From positions 1 through 5,887 of the forward strand of contig SXQI01000169.1 in NCBI GenBank assembly GCA_005793025.1: DNA of 5,887 nucleotides, in the 5' to 3' direction. Below, piece by piece: positions 1 to 5,887 of the stretch. How positions within the stretch are numbered: the first letter of the stretch is position 1; every line of letters starts with the position of its first letter. The stretch comes from Verrucomicrobiales bacterium. GTDB lineage: Bacteria; Verrucomicrobiota; Verrucomicrobiia; Limisphaerales; SXQI01. The translations under genes and the position numbers were made by a program. The notes under the pieces were generated by a model. It made no database searches. It was not told where the DNA came from and saw nothing but the letters and a program-made list of their open reading frames with translations.

Positions 1-69
1 CCGGACAACACCAACAGCCCGTTGCGCACCGTGATCGAGGATTACAGCGTTCTGCCGCCGACCGAGTAG
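1..69 (+). CDS. C-terminal end of an unidentified upstream gene (partial)
   Basis: The frame beginning at base 1 is open for 22 codons and ends at a TAG (67-69). It would encode a tail ending in SVLPPTE. The start and nearly all of the gene are outside the window, so no domain or function can be assigned. It is plausibly a real gene end because it lies on the same strand and stops 29 bases before the start of the large protease gene, with no visible terminator between them, as expected in an operon. A 22-codon open frame can also occur by chance, so the call is tentative. Confidence 0.45.
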   Translation, partial: PDNTNSPLRTVIEDYSVLPPTE

Positions 70-71
70 GT

Positions 72-95
72 ATGAGAATTTGCGTTGAGAGTTGA
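72..95 (+). other. Seven-codon upstream mini-ORF, possible leader peptide
   Basis: An ATG at 72 opens a frame encoding MRICVES and ends at TGA 93-95. It is in the same frame as the protease gene and stops three bases before that gene's ATG. A purine-rich GAGTAGG (64-70) lies just upstream and could act as a ribosome binding site. If translated, it could couple initiation of the protease to its own termination. It may equally be chance. Its firm value is that its TGA is an in-frame stop, so the protease cannot start upstream of 96. Confidence 0.15.
87..91 (+). promoter_or_regulatory. Probable ribosome binding site of the protease gene
   Basis: The purine run GAGAG sits seven bases before the ATG at 99, a normal Shine-Dalgarno spacing. 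It is a weak match to AGGAGG. It supports the start at 99, which is also the first start codon after the in-frame TGA at 93-95 and is followed directly by a good signal peptide. Confidence 0.5.
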
Positions 96-98
96 GTT

Positions 99-167
99 AT
101 GCGATTTACCCCAAAAATCTGGGCCGTGTTGAGCATGCTGCTCTTTTTGGCGGCGGCGTTTTGCTGG
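99..167 (+). other. Signal peptide or N-terminal membrane anchor of the protease
   Basis: Residues 1-23 have a short positive n-region (R3, K6) and a hydrophobic core from I7 to about W23 (WAVLSMLLFLAAAFCW), followed by the charged, polar KKGND. This is the layout of a Sec signal. Cys22 follows A-A-F, which does not fit a lipobox (a small residue is expected before the Cys), so a lipoprotein is unlikely. No ideal A-X-A cleavage site is seen beyond the LAAAF stretch, so it might remain as an uncleaved anchor. Confidence 0.8.
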
Positions 168-3100
168 AAGAAAGGAAACGATTACCAGACCCGCCAACGT
201 CAGTTATTACAACCGGCACCCACAGGTTCTCAACCTGTTTCGGCGACCACGGGTGTGGTGAAGCCACTTCAGCTTCTCACCACGGTGGATTCGATTTCAT
301 CTGCACAATCAGTTAAACAACCTTCAAGTTATTTCCCGTATCGCCTGACAAATTCTACGAGGAGCTTGGCGCAGTTGGCTCGCCGCGATCACGCCATTTT
401 GTTAAGGAACGCTCTTCTGGATACGGCGATGCCGCAACGACCGGAAATACCGGCGCACCTCAAAACCGAAGGTGATCCGGGTAGCTATATTGTCCAAGGA
501 AAACAAGCGCTCGATCACCAATTTAGGACGATTCTTCAGGAGGCGGGTGCCAAGGTGGTTTCATATATTCCGAACAATGCTTACTTGGTTATGGCGACGG
601 CCGCTGCGGCCACGCTCCTTGAGACCTCACCTTTGGTGCAGACCGTGTTGCCCTTTGAGCCATACTACAAACTTGATCCACGCCTCGTGAAAGGTGCCGT
701 GACGCAGTCGCCGCTCCCCCCAGAGGTTTGGCTCAGGGTGACCGTGTTCGAGGGGCACGTGCAAGATGCGGAGCGGGCGATGGCTCGGATGGGCACCGAG
801 GTAATTGGAATCTCTAGATCCCCGTTCGGGCCGCAACTCACGGTGCGACCACGTCCAGATTCAGTGCCGCAACTTGCTCGACTGAGTGCGGTTCAGATGA
901 TTGAACCTCAAAGCCCCCGAATTCTTGCGAACGATTTAGCGCGAGTTTTCGTAGGTGCCGCAACGAATCTTGGAGCAGCTACCAATTATTTAGAGCTGAA
1001 CGGAACCAATATTTGGATCAACGTCAACGACGTGGCGGTGGATAAGTATCACCCGGACTTGGTGGGCCGAGTATTTTCCTACACCACGGCTAGCAATCGG
1101 CCTCCGTTTGTCGATCGTGATGGGCACGGCACTTTTGTCGCCGCAACTCTAGCAGGAACCGGCAAGGGTGCTTTATCCACAAACATGATGATGGGTTCCG
1201 CGACGAATTCGACCTATCAAGGAATGGCACCGGCATCCAAATTGTTCGTCCTCCCGATCAACCTCTCCCCCGAAGTAAATTCTGCCACGGACGACATCTG
1301 GCTTCAGGAAACGGCGGCTTCGACAAACTTCGTCTTGCTCGGAAGGACAAACACACTCCTTTCCAATAATAGTTGGTTGTATGAAGGAGCGTTCGAATAC
1401 GACTCTGCTGCGGCGGGTTATGACGCCGCTGTGCGAGATGCGCTCCCCACGATGACGGGACCCCAAGCAGTTCTCTACTTGTTTCCAAGTGGCAATTATG
1501 GACAAGGAAACGAGGACGGGACCGAGGGAGAACCCGGCCTGATTGCCTCGCCCGGCACGGCCAAAAACGTGATCACTGTCGGGGCTATCGAACAGGCCCG
1601 TTTGTTGACGAACGCGATGATTCTTACGAACTTCGTTACAGATCCTGACACCGGTGAGATTGTTCAGACGAACGTCGACACAAACTTTGTTTTCCAAGCC
1701 GCTTCGGATTCGGCCTATCAAGTGGCTTCGTATTCGAGCCGTGGGAATGTGGGTTATGGAGTTGAGGGCGACTATGGCAGGTTTAAACCGGATCTCGTAG
1801 CTCCGGGTTCTTTCCTTGTTTCTGCGAAATCGAAGCCATGGAAATTGGAGGAGCACGTCTCGACAAACAGCAATCTTTACCCGCTTCTGAAAGACCTCCA
1901 CGACCAGCTTGGCTCGGATTATCGGATTGATTCGGGTACCAGTTTCGCCGTCCCGACTGTCTCAGGAATTCTTGCATTGGCTCAACAGTTTTATGAACAC
2001 CGCTTGCCTAAGCCCATCAGGCGAAGTCTGAGCCCTGCATTGATGAAAGCATTACTCATCAATGGAGCACGTTCATTGAGCGATCAATACGATCGCGCCC
2101 CGAGAACCACGATCAACTTTCAAGGTTGGGGCGGTCCGAGCCTCCAACGAATGGTGACCGCGACGATGACCAATCTGACTGAAAACGAATGGCCAATCCA
2201 ATTGGTGGAGCAAAGTCCAACAAACGCCTTAGCGACAGGGGAAAGTCGTAGCTGGAAGGTAAAACTCAGCAAGGAAGCCGCTGCGAGCCCATGGAATGTA
2301 ACCATGGTCTGGACCGATCCACCAGGCAACCCAGGGGCGAGCTTGAAGTTGGTCAACGACCTCGATTTGGAAATCCGAAACGATGAGACAGGGGTTCTCT
2401 TTATCGGGAATGATATCGGAGTCGATAGCACCTACAACGGGCCACATGCGGCGGGTGATGCGGCGGCACCTGAATTACGCGATTTCGTGAACAACGTAGA
2501 GAATGTGTCGATCAAGGAGCCTTTCCAATACAGCACAAACTCCACTTGGACTATCACGGTTCGTGCCCGCAGAGTGAACGTGAACGCGATCAGCGATTTC
2601 TTCGAAAACAATAACGCACGACCTGCGACTCGTGGTTACCGAACGAATGATGTGGTTCAGGATTTCGCCTTGGTCTTCGCATCGGATGACCTGACTCTGA
2701 CCAACGCGTTTGAAGTAACTCCTGACCTCACGAACACGGTCGCCGAAATCCATCAACCATCCGCAGCGGCGGATGGCTTTTCGCCGCCTGTCGTGATGAC
2801 GAATGGGTTGCCGTTGTTCAATCAATTGGTTTCCGCCAATCCGTCGATGATTACTACCAATGGGGTGACGAACCAATGGCGATTTTATGTTTTCGATAAC
2901 AAGAAAGTTACAAACGAATTTAATTCGTTAACTAATGGATCAAACGTTGTTTTCGCGATTTTCAATCCTCCAAACCTCTCCACACCCCGAGTTGTGGATG
3001 CAGATTTGGATCTGTATGTGTCTCGGGACATAGGGCTTCTTTCACTCGAACCAAAAGTGATGGCACATACCAATACTTTCGTCTCTCTGGGCCGACAAGG

Positions 3101-5887
3101 TGAGGAGTTGGCGGTGTTTACCAATGGGTTGCCCACAGATATTTTCTACATCGCGATCAAATCCGAGGATCAGATGGCGGGCGAGTTTTCGCTGCTGGGA
3201 CTTTCTACCGATGAGAGTTTGGAGAGACAAGGTCCCGGGGGAAGCCGCCTGCTGACGGGGCTCCCGATCAACGTCATTGTGCCTGATGGGACTCCAGGTC
3301 GTCCGAGGGCAGGGATCATCATTGCTGTCGGTCTTAGCACTTCGCGCATCATGCGGACCACTGTTGACACGACGTTCAACCACCAATTGTTGGGTGATCT
3401 CGTCGGGAACCTCAAACACGGTTCTCAATCGGTGATTCTGAACAATCACACGTTGAATAATGGGGATTTCGAAGGACGCGTGAACATCGTTTACAATGAC
3501 AGCGTTCTTACTAGCGGAATCACCAATAGCATCCCAACCGATGGACCGGGATCGCTCAATAATTTCTTGGGTCAACGCATGTCAGGTGCTTGGTTACTGA
3601 CCGAGATCGATAATGCGAATGGCCACACGGGACGTGTGGAAACGATGACGATCCGCATCGATCCAATGAACGATCCGCTAAAGAATGGAATCACTGTTTT
3701 CGGTTCTGTGGATGCGGGGGGTGTCGATTGCTATCCGATCGATGTTCCGGTGGATGCCACCAACATGATCGTGCGTTTAAAACAGAAAACGCCCGGCATC
3801 GACCTAGAGATGTGGGTGCGTCGAGACGAATTACCCACGGCGGATGTTTATGATGCGAAAGGATCGAACATTGTGGTGGGAGCTCAGGAACTCCAACTCG
3901 GCGCAAGTAGCACACCCCCACTCATTCCGGGCGGCAACTATTTCCTCTGCATCACGAACGCGAATACCTTCGTCGTTGACTACGAGGTCACGGTCTATTT
4001 CGAACTCGGCACTGCTGGGGCGAACCGGTTGAGTTTCACGCGAGCTGGAGGTCTGATCTCTGACGATGCTGTGACGAAGTTCTCCCTCTTCGCCGACTTG
4101 GATAAAGCACTCGCCGCAGCCCGGGTGAGCTTACGAATCGACCATTCAAGGGTTTCGGATTTGAGCGTCCACTTAGTTAGCCCACAGGGAACTCGTGTGA
4201 TGTTAACGGAGAATCGGGGCGGAACAAATCAACTGGGTTATGGTTCCACGTTCAACCTCACGAATGCTTCCGGTGCGATCAGTTCTCAAAACGCGTTCAT
4301 GGTCTTTACGGAGGAAGAAAATCTTGCAAGCTTGCCAATTAAATTCCAAAAGCCGCCGTTCGCAGATTTTTCGACGAATCGAGGGGAAGTGTTTTTAGAC
4401 ACGTTCGAAACGGCGACGAACGGGAACTACCTAGTCAGCGGGGATGTCGAAGGCTGGGTTGTCGATTCAAATCTCGTCAGCGTTCTTTCGAATGGTTCAA
4501 GGGCTTACGCGGGGACCAATTTATTAATCCTCCGCCAAGGTACAGTTCACAAGCCTTCGGGAACTAAAAAGGGCAGGGCATACCAACTGACTTTTGCGTA
4601 TCGGCGAGGGTCTTTCCTGAATCTGCTCGGTACAGGATTAGGGGATGATGGGCGACCGATGGCCGTTAAAGCGATAGATACTCATTATTCCTTGGTCGAA
4701 GCGGCGGATATGTTGAATCCAGTGATGTTTTACCCAGTAATGCCCGAGTTGGTTGTTGCGGATGAAAACCAGCCTCCGTTCACGGCTTGGCTCCGAAACG
4801 ATTCAAATTCACAATGGATTGCTCCTAACCCACCCAATGCCGGAAACCTCCACCCTCCGGGCAAATATGTTTACCGAACGGTCTTCGAGTCTCCTTCGAC
4901 GGGAAGTCCGTTTACAGTCAAAGGTCGATGGGCTTCAGAAGATTCGGGTGAGGATATTTTGGTCAACGGGGTGTCGCTCGGGTTGTCGAGTTCTAATCAG
5001 GGTCCCTCAGGGTTCTCTCAAGAGTTTGTCATTACGACGAATTTTGTCGCAGGGCTTAATACCCTAGATTTTGTCGTGACGAACAGGACATCGAGATCGA
5101 ACCAACCCATCGCCTTCAGAACCGAGGTGGCTTCCGATGCCTCCTTAGAGAAGATCACGAACGGTTTGCTGCAGGTCACACTCAATTCCTCGTGGACGAA
5201 TTATTATCTGGGGGGCGATGATTGGAAGGTTGCTTCCATTGAATTCGTTGCGACTGCGGATGATGAAGATTTCTCATTCATGTGCCAAGACGGCTCAGTG
5301 TGGATTGATAACGTCCGCCTCGTGGACACCGGAACGATCTACACCCTCCCAGAGGAGACTCTGGCATCACTTAAGAGCCAACGAATTATTGGAGAATGGA
5401 CGCTGGAGGTTTTGGATCATCGCACTGCGGATTCCCTTGGCGGAGTTCCCTTATTAGTAGAGTGGAAGTTGGATTTGGATATGGCACCGGGTATGCCTCC
5501 AGCAGAACGGTTGCAGAACAATGTGAACTACCCTAACACGATCCAAGTGACTATGCTGACCAATGGTCCGTTAGCAATCATTCCCGGAGTGTTACACGGT
5601 AGCGAAATTCAGTATTTCATCGTTCCATCATGTCCCAACGGACAAAAGGTGCAAATCTCCTTGCTCGGTTTGACGAATTACGGTGCCATCCAGTTACTGG
5701 CGGACCGTAGTGGAATCCCAACAGGAAATCCGCTCACGGATGATTACTTGCCGATCTTAAATGATCTTTTGCCTGTTTCCGCTAATGGGTTAGGGGTGCT
5801 CACGATCTCGACTTCTGAGCCCGAGGCAGCTCCCCTTGATCCTTTCCAACCCATGTTCTTGGCGGTGCGTAATATTGATCGATTTAC
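99..5887 (+). CDS. Giant secreted modular S8 (subtilisin-like) serine protease, 3' end missing
   Basis: The frame is open for 1929 codons and runs off the window. The protein is an exported endopeptidase of the subtilisin family. The catalytic residues read as Asp311 (in VNDVAVD), His343 (in DGHGTFVA), oxyanion Asn466 (in PSGNYG) and Ser615 (in GTSFAVPTVSG). Supporting family motifs are SPGTAKNVITVGA, YSSRG, KPDLVAPG, SPALMKALLINGA and a closing GWGGPSL. Domain order is signal peptide (1-23), two propeptide-like units (125-274), catalytic domain (about 295-690), KP-43-type beta-sandwich (about 697-860), PPC-like (902-1045), P-domain (1054-1190), PPC-like (1196-1304), split P-domain (1309-1423 and 1746-1795) with a nested jelly-roll insert (1429-1744), and a third PPC-like domain from 1822. 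Typical secreted subtilisins are about 350-700 residues, so this is exceptionally long. Only five cysteines are present (22, 1211, 1284, 1729, 1845). The start at 99 is fixed by an in-frame TGA at 93-95. A natural substrate cannot be read from the sequence. The S8 assignment is very secure; the later module names are from pattern recognition and less so. Confidence 0.95.
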   Translation, partial: MRFTPKIWAVLSMLLFLAAAFCWKKGNDYQTRQRQLLQPAPTGSQPVSATTGVVKPLQLLTTVDSISSAQSVKQPSSYFPYRLTNSTRSLAQLARRDHAILLRNALLDTAMPQRPEIPAHLKTEGDPGSYIVQGKQALDHQFRTILQEAGAKVVSYIPNNAYLVMATAAAATLLETSPLVQTVLPFEPYYKLDPRLVKGAVTQSPLPPEVWLRVTVFEGHVQDAERAMARMGTEVIGISRSPFGPQLTVRPRPDSVPQLARLSAVQMIEPQSPRILANDLARVFVGAATNLGAATNYLELNGTNIWINVNDVAVDKYHPDLVGRVFSYTTASNRPPFVDRDGHGTFVAATLAGTGKGALSTNMMMGSATNSTYQGMAPASKLFVLPINLSPEVNSATDDIWLQETAASTNFVLLGRTNTLLSNNSWLYEGAFEYDSAAAGYDAAVRDALPTMTGPQAVLYLFPSGNYGQGNEDGTEGEPGLIASPGTAKNVITVGAIEQARLLTNAMILTNFVTDPDTGEIVQTNVDTNFVFQAASDSAYQVASYSSRGNVGYGVEGDYGRFKPDLVAPGSFLVSAKSKPWKLEEHVSTNSNLYPLLKDLHDQLGSDYRIDSGTSFAVPTVSGILALAQQFYEHRLPKPIRRSLSPALMKALLINGARSLSDQYDRAPRTTINFQGWGGPSLQRMVTATMTNLTENEWPIQLVEQSPTNALATGESRSWKVKLSKEAAASPWNVTMVWTDPPGNPGASLKLVNDLDLEIRNDETGVLFIGNDIGVDSTYNGPHAAGDAAAPELRDFVNNVENVSIKEPFQYSTNSTWTITVRARRVNVNAISDFFENNNARPATRGYRTNDVVQDFALVFASDDLTLTNAFEVTPDLTNTVAEIHQPSAAADGFSPPVVMTNGLPLFNQLVSANPSMITTNGVTNQWRFYVFDNKKVTNEFNSLTNGSNVVFAIFNPPNLSTPRVVDADLDLYVSRDIGLLSLEPKVMAHTNTFVSLGRQGEELAVFTNGLPTDIFYIAIKSEDQMAGEFSLLGLSTDESLERQGPGGSRLLTGLPINVIVPDGTPGRPRAGIIIAVGLSTSRIMRTTVDTTFNHQLLGDLVGNLKHGSQSVILNNHTLNNGDFEGRVNIVYNDSVLTSGITNSIPTDGPGSLNNFLGQRMSGAWLLTEIDNANGHTGRVETMTIRIDPMNDPLKNGITVFGSVDAGGVDCYPIDVPVDATNMIVRLKQKTPGIDLEMWVRRDELPTADVYDAKGSNIVVGAQELQLGASSTPPLIPGGNYFLCITNANTFVVDYEVTVYFELGTAGANRLSFTRAGGLISDDAVTKFSLFADLDKALAAARVSLRIDHSRVSDLSVHLVSPQGTRVMLTENRGGTNQLGYGSTFNLTNASGAISSQNAFMVFTEEENLASLPIKFQKPPFADFSTNRGEVFLDTFETATNGNYLVSGDVEGWVVDSNLVSVLSNGSRAYAGTNLLILRQGTVHKPSGTKKGRAYQLTFAYRRGSFLNLLGTGLGDDGRPMAVKAIDTHYSLVEAADMLNPVMFYPVMPELVVADENQPPFTAWLRNDSNSQWIAPNPPNAGNLHPPGKYVYRTVFESPSTGSPFTVKGRWASEDSGEDILVNGVSLGLSSSNQGPSGFSQEFVITTNFVAGLNTLDFVVTNRTSRSNQPIAFRTEVASDASLEKITNGLLQVTLNSSWTNYYLGGDDWKVASIEFVATADDEDFSFMCQDGSVWIDNVRLVDTGTIYTLPEETLASLKSQRIIGEWTLEVLDHRTADSLGGVPLLVEWKLDLDMAPGMPPAERLQNNVNYPNTIQVTMLTNGPLAIIPGVLHGSEIQYFIVPSCPNGQKVQISLLGLTNYGAIQLLADRSGIPTGNPLTDDYLPILNDLLPVSANGLGVLTISTSEPEAAPLDPFQPMFLAVRNIDRF
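168..470 (+). other. Low-complexity linker between signal and propeptide
   Basis: Residues 24-124 are rich in Gln, Ser, Thr and Pro at first, then more charged and Leu/Ala/Arg-rich (residues of the type LAQLARRDHAILLRNALLD near 90-108, which could form a helix). No domain is recognised. It is an extension often seen before the propeptide in large secreted proteases. Confidence 0.5.
471..920 (+). other. Two tandem propeptide-like (inhibitor I9-like) units
   Basis: Residues 125-193 start with GSYIVQ, contain a helix-forming LDHQFRTILQEAGAKVVSYI, then NNAYLVMAT, and end with VQTVLPFEPYYKL. Residues about 209-274 repeat the same order: EVWLRVTVF, an AERAMARMGTEVIGIS helix-turn, a strand PQLTVRP, a helix and VQMIEPQSPR. 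Both follow the beta-alpha-beta-beta-alpha-beta order of subtilisin propeptides, which act as folding chaperones and inhibitors and are cleaved off. Two copies ahead of one catalytic domain is less common. Similarity was judged by eye only. Confidence 0.6.
981..2168 (+). other. S8 catalytic domain of the protease
   Basis: About residues 295-690. Asp311, His343, Asn466 and Ser615 occur in the Asp-His-Asn-Ser order of subtilases. The Asp-His spacing (32) is normal. The His-Ser spacing (272) is much longer than in subtilisin, due partly to about 40 Thr/Asn/Asp-rich residues after VITVGAIEQAR (about 491-530) and to the segment between VSAKS and GTSFAVP. The Asp motif is D-V-A rather than the usual D-[ST]-G, and the residue after HGT is Phe rather than His. 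All catalytic residues are present, so activity is expected. Confidence 0.93.
2187..2678 (+). other. KP-43-type beta-sandwich following the catalytic domain
   Basis: About residues 697-860. The motifs VWTDPPG (737-743), VNDLDLEI (752-759) and NNVENV (798-803), followed by STWTITVRARRV and a final FALVFAS strand, match the C-terminal beta-sandwich that packs on the catalytic domain in KP-43-like subtilases. In that family the domain supports stability and calcium binding. The acidic NDLDL pattern is kept here. Confidence 0.75.
2802..3233 (+). other. PPC-like beta-sandwich module 1
   Basis: About residues 902-1045. It has the strand order of bacterial pre-peptidase C-terminal domains: WRFYVF, VVFAIFNPP, DADLDLYVSRD (967 onward), a strand before FYIAIKSEDQ (about 1016-1025), and a last strand EFSLLGLST. 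PPC domains are found at the ends of secreted peptidases and are often removed or used in attachment. The match is by pattern and fairly diverged. Confidence 0.55.
3258..3668 (+). other. P-domain-like (proprotein convertase) module 1
   Basis: About residues 1054-1190. The second half is the clearest: DGPGSLNNFLGQRMSGAW (from 1148) then LLTEIDNANGHTGRVETMTI, which follows the P-domain ending 'f.G....G.W.L.v.D...~.G.l....i'. The first half (RAGIIIAVGLSTSRIM, then LLGDLVGNLKHGSQSVIL) fits 'v.v.i...~..DL...L.~P.G....L' loosely. P-domains stabilise the catalytic domain in kexin-like proteases; in bacterial proteins they occur as accessory modules. Confidence 0.6.
3684..4010 (+). other. PPC-like beta-sandwich module 2
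   Basis: About residues 1196-1304. CYPIDVPVDATNMIVRLKQ leads to GIDLEMWVRRDELPT (Asp1235 at the usual 'Dl.lyv' position), then a strand with QELQLGASST, PGGNYFLCITN and YEVTVYFEL. This is the best PPC match in the protein. Cys1211 and Cys1284 both fall in this module and could pair after export, which is a guess from position only. Confidence 0.65.
4023..4367 (+). other. P-domain module 2, N-terminal part (split domain)
   Basis: About residues 1309-1423. The core ARVSLRIDHSRVSDLSVHLV then SPQGTRVMLTENRGG (from 1361) is a strong P-domain signature ('v.v.I.H....DL.~.L.SP.GT...L'), with the expected GYGSTF... region after it and a FMVFTEEENLASLPIKF stretch. The usual final section (G.W.L.v.D) does not follow here; it appears about 320 residues later at 1746-1795. 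Confidence 0.75.
4383..5330 (+). other. Jelly-roll (CBM/DUF642-like) domain inserted into the P-domain, itself interrupted
   Basis: About residues 1429-1744. The opening has FLDTFETATNGNYLVSGDVE, GWVVDSNLVSVLS, AYAGTNLLILRQG and GRAYQLTFAYRRG; the closing has DWKVASIEFVATADDEDF and SVWIDNVRLVDTG. Together these are the first and last strands of a carbohydrate-binding-type jelly-roll ('G..Y.l.F.~R ... W....F.A......~.lDnV.l'). The two parts are separated by a second module (1505-1679). Ligand binding is inferred from fold type only. Confidence 0.55.
4611..5135 (+). other. Inner beta-sandwich module nested in the jelly-roll
   Basis: About residues 1505-1679. It reads IDTHYSLVEAAD (1526 onward), WLRNDSNSQWIAPN, GKYVYRTVFESP, FTVKGRWASEDSGEDILVNG, and FVAGLNTLDFVVTNRT. 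I recognise this order from secreted Verrucomicrobiota and Planctomycetes proteins as a galactose-binding-like sandwich ('DpHysl...W...s.WI.p...G.Y.YRt.F......l.G.wa.D....d..lNG...F..G.NtLdF.V.N'). The function is unknown; a carbohydrate or surface ligand is plausible. Confidence 0.55.
5334..5483 (+). other. P-domain module 2, C-terminal part
   Basis: About residues 1746-1795: YTLPEETLASLKSQRIIGEW then TLEVLDHRTADSLGG and LLVEWKLDLDM. This is the closing section of a P-domain ('l.G....G.W.LEv.D.r.g....L..W.L.l', with Trp1767). It completes the N-terminal part at 1309-1423, which lacks these strands. Confidence 0.7.
5562..5887 (+). other. PPC-like module 3, cut by the window end
   Basis: Residues about 1822-1929: GSEIQYFIVPSCPNGQKVQI, LLGLTNYGAIQLLADRSGIP and QPMFLAVRNID follow the PPC strand order ('g....y.~.~p.g.....~.l.......~l.l......p....... 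...lgv.n'). The window ends as the last strands would begin, so any later modules or a C-terminal sorting signal cannot be seen. Confidence 0.5.

Noticed and set aside
72..98. Protease start moved upstream to ATG 72
   Set aside because: ATG 72 is in frame, but a TGA at 93-95 closes it before the protease. Position 99 also gives a complete signal peptide, so there is no reason to suspect a nonsense mutation.
92..316. 74-codon + strand frame with a TTG start overlapping the protease start
   Set aside because: It overlaps the signal peptide and linker in another frame, and its translation shows no domain. The frame beginning at 99 has the signal peptide and continues into the protease.
1173..1901. 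242-codon open frame on the - strand opposite the catalytic domain
   Set aside because: It lies wholly antisense to a confidently identified S8 domain, its translation is Arg/His-rich without any recognisable motif, and no ribosome binding site or gene context supports it. It is a by-product of the codon use of the protease gene.
2802..3135. Short DNA repeat around 'aatgggttgcc' (2802 and 3122)
   Set aside because: The similarity is limited to about a dozen bases encoding TNGLP in both places. It is too short to be a mobile or recombination repeat and fits the protein's general Thr-Asn-Gly habit.
3042..3575. 177-codon open frame on the - strand
   Set aside because: Antisense to the PPC-like and P-domain modules, with no recognisable domain. 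The + strand frame is continuous and carries clear motifs.
1..5887. CRISPR arrays, tRNA or rRNA genes, insertion sequences, terminators
   Set aside because: No regularly spaced repeats, no tRNA-like arms, no inverted-repeat-bounded transposase and no GC hairpin followed by T-run were seen. Apart from bases 70-98 the window is coding.

Overview
The window is almost entirely one gene. After the last 22 codons of an unidentified upstream gene and a 29-base gap, a single + strand reading frame opens at 99 and runs to the last base (5887) with no stop. That is 1929 complete codons plus two bases, and the C-terminus lies outside the window. I translated this frame by hand from end to end and found no stop or frame break. 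Shorter open frames elsewhere, including a 242-codon one on the - strand, are shadows of this gene.

The protein is a very large, secreted, modular subtilisin-type (MEROPS S8) serine protease. Reading from the N-terminus: a signal peptide; a low-complexity linker; two consecutive propeptide-like (inhibitor I9-like) units; an S8 catalytic domain with Asp311, His343, Asn466 and Ser615; a beta-sandwich of the kind that follows the catalytic domain in KP-43-like proteases; then a long train of beta-sandwich modules. These look like a PPC-like domain, a P-domain, a second PPC-like domain, a second P-domain split in two by about 320 residues of inserted jelly-roll sequence, and the start of a third PPC-like domain at the window edge. 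The insert itself appears to be split by a further beta-sandwich module, giving a domain inside a domain inside a domain.

The likely source is a Gram-negative environmental bacterium of the Verrucomicrobiota, probably of the Pedosphaera/Limisphaerales type. This is inference. It rests on the combination of giant secreted proteins with P-domains, PPC domains and jelly-rolls, stock phrases that I recognise from such proteins (for example the 'LPEETL...GEWTLEVLDHRTA' and 'THYSLVEAAD...WIAP' stretches), a strong excess of Thr-Asn dipeptides and a roughly balanced base composition. No marker gene is present to confirm it.

As a working model, the enzyme is exported by Sec, matures by loss of its propeptides, and degrades protein outside the cell. 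The C-terminal modules would stabilise it, bind calcium or carbohydrate, or hold it to a surface or polymer. No RNA gene, mobile element, CRISPR array, terminator or convincing promoter was seen. The short gap to the upstream gene suggests co-transcription.
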